Assembly: GCA_044346175.1 (NCBI GenBank)
Contig: JBIIZQ010000004.1
Coordinates: 1-64,000 of the forward strand
Reading direction: 5' to 3'
Length of the DNA stretch: 64,000 nucleotides
From: JBJTUH01 sp044346175
GTDB taxonomy: Bacteria; Cyanobacteriota; Vampirovibrionia; Vampirovibrionales; JAJTHC01
Shown here piece after piece: positions 1 through 8,470 of the stretch (position 1 is the first letter of the stretch; each line of letters begins with the position of its first letter). A model generated the notes under the pieces. The model searched no databases. It had not been told where the DNA came from and was given only the letters and a program-made list of their open reading frames with translations. The translations under genes were made by a program, and so were the position numbers.

Positions 1-114
1 TGGCTTGCTCGTTTTAAGAGGAGAGGAAAGGTTGTATCGAGGTCATTAGCGGATATGAAGCAAGCGATAGCGATGCAATTCCACCGTGTGAATACATCAA
101 AGCTAATTGGTTAA
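1..114 (+). CDS. 3' end of an unidentified protein (partial)
   Basis: The first frame is open from the window edge to a TAA at 112-114 and encodes 37 residues rich in Arg and Lys, beginning WLARFKRRGK and ending NTSKLIG. The basic composition is compatible with the C-terminus of a transposase or other nucleic-acid-binding protein, but there is too little to assign a family. The gene starts outside the window. From 115 to 411 I see no gene; the region serves as the upstream region of the riboflavin synthase gene. Confidence 0.4.
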   Translation, partial: WLARFKRRGKVVSRSLADMKQAIAMQFHRVNTSKLIG

Positions 115-411
115 ATGTCTCAAAAATCGCTTTGTTGTGCGTGCTACAAGGGCGTTAAATAGGCTTGAAGGTTTAGGCAAAGTGAATAAACGCTTGCTTC
201 AATAAACACTGACTGATATGTGAAATTTCCAAAATGTAAACTCTTTAAAGAGTGCCTTCCCAAAATGTTTTTACATCAGAGCCATAGGGGGCGTTGGGCC
301 TTGTTCGTTTTGTCTCCAATGGATATTAGTGGTAAAATACAACTCTTGATTCGGGTAATGAGGTACTATCACATCCTTCAATACAACACCATAAGGAAAG
401 GCTGTACACCT

Positions 412-1260
412 ATGTTTACGGGTATTGTCGCAGGTCGTTTACAATTACTACAGGTGTTAGATGAATTTGCTTGGCGGGCGTTGGCATCGCATCAGAGCTT
501 ATCTGAAGCTACGGTGCCACAACCAGACCCAGAATGGGTGGCTTGGTTAAAGGGTGGAGGGGCTTTACTCACCGTGAGTTTGCCTTCGGAGCATCGCTCA
601 GGGGAAAGACCTTTGCATTTAGGCGACAGCATTGCTTTAGATGGTACGTGTTACACTGTGGTGACTATCACAGAGCATACGTTCCAAGTTGTAGCTTCTC
701 CTGAAACCCGTGCAAAAACCATTTTAAACACTTATCAAGAAGGTGCTTTGGTTCATTATGAATACCCTTTGCGTCTTCAAGACCCACTGGGAGGACATTG
801 GGTGAGTGGTCATGTGGATATGCCCTGTCCTGTTTTGGCGGTTTATCCTGACGGTAATGCTTGGCGGATGGTGTTTGGGATGCCTTCTCTTGAAGCCACC
901 CAGTTGATTGTACCCAAGGGGTCGGTGACGCTTAATGGCGTGAGTTTGACGGTTAATCAGGTCTTTTTGTCTTCTTCTGTAGAGTCTAATCCTTATCAAT
1001 CCGTCATGAACTGCTTGCAAGTGCATCAAATTCCCTGCCATGGCTGGTTTGACGTGTGTCTTATTCCGCATACTTGGTCGGTTACTAATATGGCACAGTA
1101 TCGTCCTGTGGCTGACTTTTTGCCTGAAGAAGCCCCTATGACGCTTGAACTGTTATGTCAAGGTGCTTGGGTGAACCTTGAATTGGATATGATGGGGAAA
1201 ATGATTCACCAACGTTTAGAAGCGTATTTGACGCAACAGGGTTTGAATCGTTCTACTTAA
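412..1260 (+). CDS. ribE: Riboflavin synthase, alpha chain type
   Basis: Converts two 6,7-dimethyl-8-ribityllumazine molecules to riboflavin plus the pyrimidinedione, the last step of vitamin B2 synthesis in the cytoplasm. The start at 412 gives the family N-terminus MFTGIVAG; an upstream GTG at 220 would add 64 unrelated residues. Two lumazine-binding repeats are visible: the first has LGDSIALDGTCYTVV and then DPLGGHWVSGHVD, the second has KGSVTLNGVSLTVNQV and ends with LIPHTWSVTN and DMMGKMIHQRL. At 282 residues it is longer than the usual ~200-215 because of insertions in both halves (for example residues ~25-60). AAGGAAAG lies about 12 bases upstream of the ATG. I looked for an FMN riboswitch upstream and found none. 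Its 3' end overlaps the convergent next gene by 8 bp. It stands alone, without ribA/ribD/ribH beside it. Confidence 0.88.
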   Translation: MFTGIVAGRLQLLQVLDEFAWRALASHQSLSEATVPQPDPEWVAWLKGGGALLTVSLPSEHRSGERPLHLGDSIALDGTCYTVVTITEHTFQVVASPETRAKTILNTYQEGALVHYEYPLRLQDPLGGHWVSGHVDMPCPVLAVYPDGNAWRMVFGMPSLEATQLIVPKGSVTLNGVSLTVNQVFLSSSVESNPYQSVMNCLQVHQIPCHGWFDVCLIPHTWSVTNMAQYRPVADFLPEEAPMTLELLCQGAWVNLELDMMGKMIHQRLEAYLTQQGLNRST

Positions 1261-2218
1261 GGCGTTTTGTAAACTCAATAACAATGGCTTGCTTCCCGTT
1301 AGTGGCGTGGTTTGGAAGTTTGTAGCCTAAAATGAGAACATCGCTGCTGTTGAAATGATAGAGTACCGCAGGGATAAACGCCCCGAGGTCATGTCTGCCA
1401 GATTGCCAATCCATAGCAATGGCCCAGTGCTTGCCAAGTTTTTGTTCAACACCTACCATCGCAACGACGACATCTCTCCCGTACACTTCCTGACTCCCTG
1501 CACTGACCCCCGCCGTGAAACGTGTCTTGGTGCGTGGTAGGGTGACACTACCCATGGTAAAAGCCCAATAGCCGAGTCCTTGCCCACGTAATGAGACGGG
1601 GAGCATGGCACCGTGAATGAGCCTAAACTGATGCTTGGGGAACTTTTTTTCTAAAATAGGGATATAACTTTTGTACCCACCAGCAATATGGAGGGTTTCT
1701 TCAGGTTTGGATGCAATGTTGGACGCTGCGAAGGAGAGTTCCGTACGGTCGCTCGTTCCATAGGTCAGAAACTGAAAACTATTCCAATCAGGACGACGTT
1801 TCCAATCACTGCCTAGCCCTGTTTTCCAAGGGGATAGTTGGCTTTCGTGGGTCAACAACAGTTGCTTTTTTGGGGTTGTGTCTGCACTGGGCATCCCGAC
1901 AATGAGCGAGACGGCTTCAGCACTCAAAGTACTACTCAAAATACCCCAAAGAAATACCCCTAGCCCCTTTTGCAAAAGAGGTTTTAGCACACAATGCTTA
2001 CAATAACGTCCGAAAGAGACGACATGGCTTTGGTAGGATGCAAATAGGCCTAGCCATGGTGTCTGTGGTGTCTGTTTTACATCGTTTAGTAGGGTATAGG
2101 GCTTGGCATGGATTGCCATGCTATGTCTCAGGGTATCAAGCAATTTGATGATCTCTTGCAACACGCTGGGAGTGAAATCAGACGGAGTCGATAAGGTGAG
2201 GGGTGGGTAGCTTGTCAT
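1253..2218 (-). CDS. Hypothetical protein with barrel-like C-terminal half
   Basis: A 321-residue protein of no recognised family. I chose the ATG at 2218 (MTSYPPLTL); a TTG start further upstream is possible. After ~70 polar residues there is a hydrophobic stretch (GLGVFLWGILSSTLSAEA) that resembles a signal peptide core with an Ala-x-Ala-like end, although it sits unusually far from the N-terminus. The remainder alternates polar and hydrophobic residues with many Gly and aromatic residues (GQGLGYWAFTMGSVTLPR, HWAIAMDWQSGRHDLGAF) and ends in VIEFTKRLK, which looks like beta strands of an outer-membrane barrel. This is inference from composition only. Convergent with the riboflavin synthase gene. 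Confidence 0.55.
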   Translation of the reverse strand: MTSYPPLTLSTPSDFTPSVLQEIIKLLDTLRHSMAIHAKPYTLLNDVKQTPQTPWLGLFASYQSHVVSFGRYCKHCVLKPLLQKGLGVFLWGILSSTLSAEAVSLIVGMPSADTTPKKQLLLTHESQLSPWKTGLGSDWKRRPDWNSFQFLTYGTSDRTELSFAASNIASKPEETLHIAGGYKSYIPILEKKFPKHQFRLIHGAMLPVSLRGQGLGYWAFTMGSVTLPRTKTRFTAGVSAGSQEVYGRDVVVAMVGVEQKLGKHWAIAMDWQSGRHDLGAFIPAVLYHFNSSDVLILGYKLPNHATNGKQAIVIEFTKRLK

Positions 2219-2392
2219 GATACAAAGTATCTCTCGGGGTTCTTTGGTACTTAACAGATACATAAAAATGATACGTAACAAACCGTGTCAATTGTTCGTG
2301 TTAACAGAGTTTTGCGGGAGATTCAGACACGTGAATGTTTGGCTTTGTGGAGCGATAGGTTTCAGTTGTAAACAAAGAAGTGTGTAAAAAGA

Positions 2393-2422
2393 TTGCAGTA
2401 GGCTTGAGGATTGCAGTATAAT
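2393..2422 (+). promoter_or_regulatory. Sigma-70-type promoter for the LysM gene
   Basis: TTGCAG (2393-2398), an 18-bp spacer and a perfect TATAAT (2417-2422). Transcription would begin near 2429, about 340 nt before the LysM protein start at 2769. No convincing gene lies between 2219 and 2768; the leader contains short inverted repeats such as GCGTTA/TAACGC. A 44-codon frame from 2424 begins upstream of the predicted transcription start, so I do not call it. Confidence 0.5.
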
Positions 2423-2768
2423 CATGAACGGTTTAGGCTTTCAGGATAGTGTTTTTGTTCAACGCATCCTTCTTTCTTTGACCAGTAGCCATTATACCAT
2501 AGTTTTTAGTCAGTGCATGCTTCTGGCCATGAAGCCTCCCCGATACTGTTTTCCTTGAAGTAGTGCAAAGCGTTACTGTATTTTTCTCAAGGCTTAACGC
2601 AGAGGTGTAGCACAATATCAGCTTTTGATGTGTTTGACCTTTTAAGTGGATGACTACGTTAATTTTTAGGACAGTTTGTCCGAGTGTGGTGTGTGTGTTG
2701 ATGCCAGCCACTTGCTTGCAATATTGTATTGAATCAATCCTTTTTTAGATTTTGGTGATGCGTCTCTT

Positions 2769-3881
2769 ATGAATACGATAACTTCTCGTGATACGGGTTT
2801 TGTCTCCTCTATGGGGTATGAGTCTGAAATGCTACCGTTAGAGTCGGCCTCTGCCAATTTAGAACAAACCAATCAGCAAGCAAGCCAAATGGGAACCCAC
2901 GCTGTGAGTGAAGCCTTGGCTCAGGCTACCGCACAGGGGGTTTCTTCTTCGGTTATTCCCTCAGTACTCCCTTCTCCTCTGCAGTCTCAGGGGGCTGTCC
3001 TGCCTTCCAATGCGGCTTCTTTTTCTAGTGTGGCACCTTTATCTGGACAACTTTTACCCTCACAGGCATTTCAGGCTACCCAACAAGCCTATGATGCTGC
3101 TGGTGGGATGGGCATGAAAGAACCTCCCTCTTTGCAGTCCCCACCCTTAAAGCCTAAACATGGTGCGAAATCCTCCAAGTTAAAAGAACTTGATATTCTG
3201 TGGTCGGGTACGCAACAACTCTTTCATCATCGTGATGATGCTCCTAAGCATCCTTTGTTATACTTTAGCTCGGGCTTTTTGGCAGGGGTTTTAGTCACTC
3301 TTGTGGTAGCATTCTTGTTTCAGTCGCTTTTCAAACAAGTGATTGATGGGTCTCAAATGCTCACCACAACTCCTCAGCAGGCGGTTGAAAAGGCCGTACT
3401 TTCTCCCAATGCCTCTCAATCTTCAGGGGTTAAAGCATTGCTTGAAAAGCCTTCGCTTTCTCATGCCGTAGACAGTACGAGAGTCCCTCCTGATACTTCC
3501 CAAACAGCCCATCCTGTGGTTGCAAATGCCCCCTCGGTTGCTTCAAACACTGTGGCACCTCCTGCGGAGCAAAAAAAAGGACTTTTTGGATGGATGAAGC
3601 CTCATACTCAAGAAAAGCCCGTGATTCAAACACAACCCCAGCCTCGTAAAACTTACGTGGTACGTCAAGGGGATACTTTGGCGGGGATTTGTTTAAAGGT
3701 TTATAAAACGGCAGAACCTCATGTGATTGATATGGTTCAAAAAGCTAATGGTATGACGAGTCCGCATCAATTACAAATTGACCAAACGCTTATTCTGCCA
3801 ACCCTTGCGGCTAAAATGCAAAGTAGCTCGTTACCACCAGCTTCTCCCTCAGGAACAATGGGGGTTCGTTCTCCCCAATAG
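2769..3881 (+). CDS. LysM-domain single-pass membrane protein
   Basis: 370 residues. Residues 1-165 are rich in Ser, Gln, Ala and Pro and are probably disordered. A single hydrophobic segment at about 175-196 (LLYFSSGFLAGVLVTLVVAF) would anchor the protein in the inner membrane. A second disordered stretch follows, then a C-terminal LysM domain at about 297-345 (TYVVRQGDTLAGICLKVY, ending DQTLILP). LysM binds N-acetylglucosamine-containing polymers, so the domain most likely contacts peptidoglycan. By general topology the N-terminal part would be cytoplasmic and the LysM part periplasmic. No enzymatic domain is visible. It is monocistronic and convergent with the next gene. Confidence 0.75.
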   Translation: MNTITSRDTGFVSSMGYESEMLPLESASANLEQTNQQASQMGTHAVSEALAQATAQGVSSSVIPSVLPSPLQSQGAVLPSNAASFSSVAPLSGQLLPSQAFQATQQAYDAAGGMGMKEPPSLQSPPLKPKHGAKSSKLKELDILWSGTQQLFHHRDDAPKHPLLYFSSGFLAGVLVTLVVAFLFQSLFKQVIDGSQMLTTTPQQAVEKAVLSPNASQSSGVKALLEKPSLSHAVDSTRVPPDTSQTAHPVVANAPSVASNTVAPPAEQKKGLFGWMKPHTQEKPVIQTQPQPRKTYVVRQGDTLAGICLKVYKTAEPHVIDMVQKANGMTSPHQLQIDQTLILPTLAAKMQSSSLPPASPSGTMGVRSPQ

Positions 3882-3988
3882 CTTAGGTGGTGTGCTTCTT
3901 GAGGCTGGGTGAAGTTGCGGTGCGTTCATATCAACGCTTGCCTCTTTCCCCTCTTGTCTTGGGCTAAATAGCCTTCTACAGGTACGAT

Positions 3989-4864
3989 TTATTTCAAGGC
4001 ACTCCCTTGTTGTGTGGGGGTCATGAATGTTTGGAGGGCGAGAAAGAGTCCTAGGCTAGGTAAGGTACTTAGTAAAGCCCCAGCTGCAAGGAGGCGCCAT
4101 TGGTCTCCGAGGGTTTGTTGTAGGCGTGCTAGAAAAATGGGTAGCGTCAAGTGTTCGGGTTCTAGTAAGACCACGTTAGGCCACAAAAAATCTCCCCAAG
4201 TAGCGATGCTGCTCATGGTAAACAAACTTATAAGTGTGGGTTGAAGCTGTGGTACCACAATACGCCATAGAATAAACCCTGTACTTGCACCCTCTAACAT
4301 GGCGGCTTCTTCAAGTGCGATAGGACATGTTTTTAGAGCAGCACGGATATAAAATACCCCAAACCCGCTGAAGGCAAAGGGAAGTATCAAACCAAGGAGT
4401 GCTGGTAATGGACTTTGAGGTGTGTCGGTCAATCCGAGTGTGTTCATTTCGAGATATAACGGAATGAGGAGGACTTGAAAAGGAATGCTTGTAGCCGCAA
4501 GGATACAGGGCTGTACCAATGCGGTATATTGTTTAAGCGACTTCCGCTCGAGCATAAACGCCAACAGGAGTGAGCTTAATACATTGCACGTTGCTGTGGT
4601 AATGGTCACGATGACAGTGTAAAGGAAACTCATACCAAGGGCAGGGGTATCCCATAAAGCTTGCCATGTTGCGAGGGAGGGCTTGCCTTGAAACCATCCT
4701 AAATTAAGAGGGAATTGTTCGATGTTAACGCCCTCAGGCTGAAATGCAGTGACCACAAGCCACCATAAGGGTAAGAGGGTACCTAGGGCGTAAAGCCAAG
4801 CACTCCCTCGTAGAAATCCTTGGTAGGGTAAGGTGGATAGTGTCTTGGGTAATGCGTTTTTCAT
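3989..4864 (-). CDS. ABC transporter permease, carbohydrate MalG/UgpE type
   Basis: Inner-membrane permease subunit of a binding-protein-dependent importer, probably for a sugar or sugar derivative. With the ATG at 4864 it has 291 residues, close to the family length of ~275-295; an upstream GTG (4987) would add 41 residues. About six transmembrane segments are visible. The signature EAA loop is clear: EEAAMLEGASTGFILWRIVV, the contact site for the ATPase. The second permease, the binding protein and the MalK-type ATPase are not adjacent, so it either works with components elsewhere or is a relict. It is transcribed divergently from the ABC exporter operon that follows. Confidence 0.8.
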   Translation of the reverse strand: MKNALPKTLSTLPYQGFLRGSAWLYALGTLLPLWWLVVTAFQPEGVNIEQFPLNLGWFQGKPSLATWQALWDTPALGMSFLYTVIVTITTATCNVLSSLLLAFMLERKSLKQYTALVQPCILAATSIPFQVLLIPLYLEMNTLGLTDTPQSPLPALLGLILPFAFSGFGVFYIRAALKTCPIALEEAAMLEGASTGFILWRIVVPQLQPTLISLFTMSSIATWGDFLWPNVVLLEPEHLTLPIFLARLQQTLGDQWRLLAAGALLSTLPSLGLFLALQTFMTPTQQGSALK

Positions 4865-5141
4865 GAGCTGGGTTTGTTTGTTAAGAACGGGATAAAAATC
4901 CCTGTAGAGGGTGGTAAGGGACAAGCATTTTATTAGCGGGAATGATACCCTATCATACGTGCTGAGTGCCATCTCAAGCAATACCACTTGAAGCCCCTTG
5001 TGAATTGTGTTAGCGTTAAGTCCAGTTTAATGTATCCTTTAAATCAATAAAAAAACTTTTAAAATGCAATGAATGACTGAATGCTTTACGCTGCATCAAG
5101 TGCTTTTGGTTTAGTAGCTTGTTTATGAAAATGGTGTCCGT

Positions 5142-6269
5142 ATGTTTTGGATTGCCCTTAAGATGCTCTTTGGCGATAAGCTCAAGTATCTTACCCTCGT
5201 TGTAGGACTGACCTTTTGTGCCATGCTTATGGGGCAACAAGGGAGTATCTTTTGTGGTTTGATGTCACGCTTTATGACGCATGTTCGTGTGGCACAGTCT
5301 CCCGTTTGGGTGATGGGGCAAGGCACCAAGTTTTTTGAGAGTCCTAACCCTTTAAAAGATACGGACCTTTCTTTGGTTCGGAGTGTCTCGGGCGTAGCAT
5401 GGGCTATGCCACTGACCTATCAAATTACTCAAATTCGTTTAAACGATGGGAAACGCCAAAGTGCAGAAATCCAACTGGTTGACCCTCTTTCATTAGTGGG
5501 TGTTCCCAAAACAGTCGTGGCGGGTAATTTGGCAGACCTTGCCCTCCCTAACGCCATTGCGATTGATACGAACGAAATTGACAAACTAGGTCAAAATGTC
5601 GGCGTGGGGTCGACCTTTGAAATTAACGACCATCAGGCGAGAATTGTCGCTTTGGTTGAACAACCTAAGGTCTTCTTTAGCTACCCGAGTATTTATACGA
5701 CCCAAGATAAAATCAATGATTTTATTCCTTTTCAGCGTAAATTACTGTCTTACATCCTTGTGCAACCCAAAGAGGGCATGACACCTAAAGCACTGACGCA
5801 GACCATTCAGGATGCGACTGGGTTGGTGGCTTTAACGGAAGATGAGTTTAAGCTCAAAACCCTCCAGTACTACATGAAAAACACGGGGATTCCTATCAAT
5901 TTTGGGATTTCAGTTTTGTTGGGGCTTTTAGTTGGGGTTGCTATTTCAGCACAAACCCTTTATACCTTTACTTTGGATAATCTCAAATATTTTGGGACAT
6001 TCAAGGCGATGGGGGCAAGTCAGCCCGTCTTGATAGGGATGGTCTTGATACAAAGTATGACTGTTGGCTTGATAGGGTTTTGTTTGGGCATGGGTTGGAT
6101 GAGTGCTTTTGGAACCATTGTTTCCAAAGGGTCGCCGTTGGCATTTTATACCCCGCCGCTCTTAGTAGGTATTGTCTTTGCATTGATTGTGTTTGTGTCT
6201 TTATTTGCCAGTGTCTTTAGCTTGAAGCGTGTGATAAGTCTTGAGCCTGCCATTGTGTTTAAAGCCTAA
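5142..6269 (+). CDS. ABC exporter permease, DevC/FtsX-MacB type
   Basis: 375-residue inner-membrane subunit of an ABC exporter. It has an N-terminal transmembrane helix (about residues 15-33), a large periplasmic region, and a C-terminal FtsX-like domain of three helices at about 248-372. The segment LLVGVAISAQTLYTFTLDNL followed by FGTFKAMGASQ is typical of the DevC branch known from cyanobacterial DevBCA glycolipid exporters. It is first in an operon: ATPase 31 bp downstream, then membrane-fusion protein, TolC-like channel and a small exported protein. The substrate cannot be read from the sequence; glycolipid, lipoprotein or peptide are all possible. Confidence 0.83.
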   Translation: MFWIALKMLFGDKLKYLTLVVGLTFCAMLMGQQGSIFCGLMSRFMTHVRVAQSPVWVMGQGTKFFESPNPLKDTDLSLVRSVSGVAWAMPLTYQITQIRLNDGKRQSAEIQLVDPLSLVGVPKTVVAGNLADLALPNAIAIDTNEIDKLGQNVGVGSTFEINDHQARIVALVEQPKVFFSYPSIYTTQDKINDFIPFQRKLLSYILVQPKEGMTPKALTQTIQDATGLVALTEDEFKLKTLQYYMKNTGIPINFGISVLLGLLVGVAISAQTLYTFTLDNLKYFGTFKAMGASQPVLIGMVLIQSMTVGLIGFCLGMGWMSAFGTIVSKGSPLAFYTPPLLVGIVFALIVFVSLFASVFSLKRVISLEPAIVFKA

Positions 6270-6300
6270 AGAACGCTATTAAGGAACGCTTACTGCCAAA

Positions 6301-7095
6301 ATGATGACCAATCTCCTCACCAATCATTTACCCCCCTCTGGGTCACTGGATGTATCCCCTCCCAAGGTTGCTATTGCTCTGCAAAACGTCAATAAAAGTT
6401 ACGGGAAGGGTGCCTTAAAGCAACAAGTATTGTTTGATGTGTCATTGACCTTACCCTATGGAGAGATGGCCCTTATCGTAGGTCCTTCGGGTTGTGGGAA
6501 AACGACCCTGATTAGCTTGATTGCGGGTATTTTGAATCATGATGATGGGCATTTAGAAATCTTTGGCGAAACGCTGGAGACACTCAACGATGCTCAAAAA
6601 ACCCAATTGCGTAAGTGGGATGTGGGCTTTATTTTTCAGCAGTACAATCTTATTCCTACTTTGACGGTTGCTGAAAATGTTTCTGTGCCTTTGTTGGTAC
6701 AGGGTAAGTCTCGACGTGCTGCCCTGGCACAAGCAAAAGAAGCTCTTTTACAAGTAGAGTTGGGTACCTATGCTGAAAAATACCCTAAAGACCTTTCGGG
6801 CGGTCAACAGCAGCGGGTGGCCATTGCCCGAGCCATTGTGCATCACCCTCGTTTGATTATTTGTGATGAACCTACTGCCGCTTTGGATGGTCGTACAGGG
6901 AAGCTTGTGATGGATATTCTGAAGCAAGTTGCTTCTCATCCTGAAAGATTAGTGATTGTTGTGACGCATGACCCACGTATCTACCATTATGGGGATAGCA
7001 TCTTGGAAATGGAGGATGGGCGGATTGCTCGTATCACTGAAGGTCCTTTTATCCCCATGCCTCATTCAACACGTCCTATCCGTGCCACGACCTAA
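6301..7095 (+). CDS. ABC exporter ATP-binding protein, DevA/LolD type
   Basis: 264-residue cytoplasmic ATPase that powers the exporter encoded by its neighbours. Walker A is GPSGCGKTT (about residues 61-69), the Q-loop is FIFQQYN, the signature is LSGGQQQRVAIARA, Walker B is LIICDEPTAALD, and the H-loop is VTHD. These are all intact. The first ~25 residues are a short non-conserved extension. The length and motifs fit the MacB/LolD/DevA group that pairs with FtsX-type permeases. Two consecutive ATGs (6301 and 6304) are possible starts. Confidence 0.9.
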   Translation: MMTNLLTNHLPPSGSLDVSPPKVAIALQNVNKSYGKGALKQQVLFDVSLTLPYGEMALIVGPSGCGKTTLISLIAGILNHDDGHLEIFGETLETLNDAQKTQLRKWDVGFIFQQYNLIPTLTVAENVSVPLLVQGKSRRAALAQAKEALLQVELGTYAEKYPKDLSGGQQQRVAIARAIVHHPRLIICDEPTAALDGRTGKLVMDILKQVASHPERLVIVVTHDPRIYHYGDSILEMEDGRIARITEGPFIPMPHSTRPIRATT

Positions 7096-7171
7096 AAGTT
7101 GTCGTTCAATGCTTTATTCTCTCTTATCTGATGCACATGCTCTTGTTGTTATTTTCTAAGGAATCCTCTTT

Positions 7172-8386
7172 ATGTTCGCTAGTGCTGCCCCTGGTCAGAC
7201 CAAAGGTTTTTTTGCTTTTCTTGCGTCAATCCCTAAAATCCCTGTTTTAGCGTTGGTGTGTCTTGTGTTTACTGGGGTCTATTTGATGAAAAATCAAAAG
7301 CCTGACCCTGTCTCGGCACCTTATCGCACACCTTCTCAGAGTCCTTATGCAGAAAGTATTGCGGGTGTGGGGCTTTTAGAAGCTCAAGACCTCAATTTAG
7401 AGATGTCCCCTGCACGTACTGACCGGATGGTGGCACTGTATGTGAAAGAAGGGCAACAGGTCAAAGCTGGGCAAGCGTTGTACAAACTCGATACTGCGGC
7501 GTTGGAGGCACAATTGGCGATAGAGCAAGCTGAGCTACGTCTTGCTGAGCAAGAATTGGAGCGTTTACGCCACATGCCCGACACACGAGATATTACGCCG
7601 TTACGCTGGCAAGTTAAGGAAGCAGAAGCAACGCAAAAACGCATTGCTGCTTCTTTAAAACGTTTAGACAAGGCTCGTGGTTTAGATGCAGCGGCCGTGA
7701 GTGAGGAGGAGTATCAGACCCTCCAGTTTCAGTTGCAAGAAGTGGTCGCACGTCGTCAACGTTTACAAGCAGAACAAGATAAGTTAGTCACAGGCTCTTG
7801 GGAGCAAGACATTCGGGTTTCTGAAGCTAAAGTCATGGCTTCAAAAGCCCGTTTAACAAGTACTTTAACAGCCTTAGACCGCTCCACCGTGAGGGCATCC
7901 AGAGCGGGCGAGGTGTTACAAATCTCACAACGCCCTGGTGAGATCATTGCTTCAACCCAAACCACACCTCCCTTAGTACTAGGACGTACCAAGACGTTAT
8001 ATGTCCGTGTGGATATTGATGAAAACAGTGCCCCCCTTGTACGCCCTAACATGTCTGCCGTGGCTTACCTTAAAGGGGACAGTACGCACCCGATGAAACA
8101 GCTCAAGTTTATCCGTATTGAACCCTATATGGTGCCTAAAAAAAGCTTAACAGGCATGAACACAGAACGTGTGGATGTTCGTGTGCTTCAGTTGGTGTAT
8201 GAGCTTACGCCTCCTAAAGATATGACTCTATACGTGGGGCAACAAGTGGATGTGTATTTATTGCGTCATAAAGACACCCTGCGTTTGAAGTCGGGTATTC
8301 GTCCTGAGGATGCCTCGTCTGTTGAAACGTCCACTGAGCCTTCTGTGCATACTGGTAGCTCAAAGCCTCCTGTGGTTGCCCAGTAG
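7172..8386 (+). CDS. HlyD/DevB-type membrane-fusion protein
   Basis: 404-residue periplasmic adaptor that links the inner-membrane ABC exporter to an outer-membrane channel. It has an N-terminal membrane anchor (about 19-38), a biotinyl-lipoyl-like half motif (RMVALYVKEGQQVKAGQALYKLD is the conserved region), a long alpha-helical hairpin (about 110-225, rich in Glu, Gln and Arg), the second lipoyl half (STVRASRAGEVLQISQRPG) and a beta-barrel region. The last ~35 residues are Ser/Pro-rich. The gene lies between the ATPase and TolC-like genes, so a complete tripartite exporter is encoded here. The order permease-ATPase-adaptor-channel differs from the devB-devC-devA order of cyanobacteria. Confidence 0.88.
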   Translation: MFASAAPGQTKGFFAFLASIPKIPVLALVCLVFTGVYLMKNQKPDPVSAPYRTPSQSPYAESIAGVGLLEAQDLNLEMSPARTDRMVALYVKEGQQVKAGQALYKLDTAALEAQLAIEQAELRLAEQELERLRHMPDTRDITPLRWQVKEAEATQKRIAASLKRLDKARGLDAAAVSEEEYQTLQFQLQEVVARRQRLQAEQDKLVTGSWEQDIRVSEAKVMASKARLTSTLTALDRSTVRASRAGEVLQISQRPGEIIASTQTTPPLVLGRTKTLYVRVDIDENSAPLVRPNMSAVAYLKGDSTHPMKQLKFIRIEPYMVPKKSLTGMNTERVDVRVLQLVYELTPPKDMTLYVGQQVDVYLLRHKDTLRLKSGIRPEDASSVETSTEPSVHTGSSKPPVVAQ

Positions 8387-8470
8387 TTGTGCAGTTATCG
8401 TGGCTGGGTGTGCCAATACCCCATATAGTGAAACCTTTCATAGGCTTAGACGTAAGGACATCTTAGGGTC

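Noticed and set aside
115..411. FMN riboswitch upstream of riboflavin synthase
   Set aside because: I could not find the conserved AGGGTGAAATTCC and GACCGGCGGT-like segments; the region also carries a reading frame extension without family similarity.
724..1071. 115-codon antisense frame inside the riboflavin synthase gene
   Set aside because: It is a shadow of the sense gene, without its own SD, family or separate codon pattern. Similar antisense frames inside groEL, fliF, dnaX and hflX were dismissed for the same reason.
2424..2558. 44-codon frame MNGLGFQDSV... after a TATAAT box
   Set aside because: Its ATG lies before the predicted transcription start and it has no ribosome-binding site.
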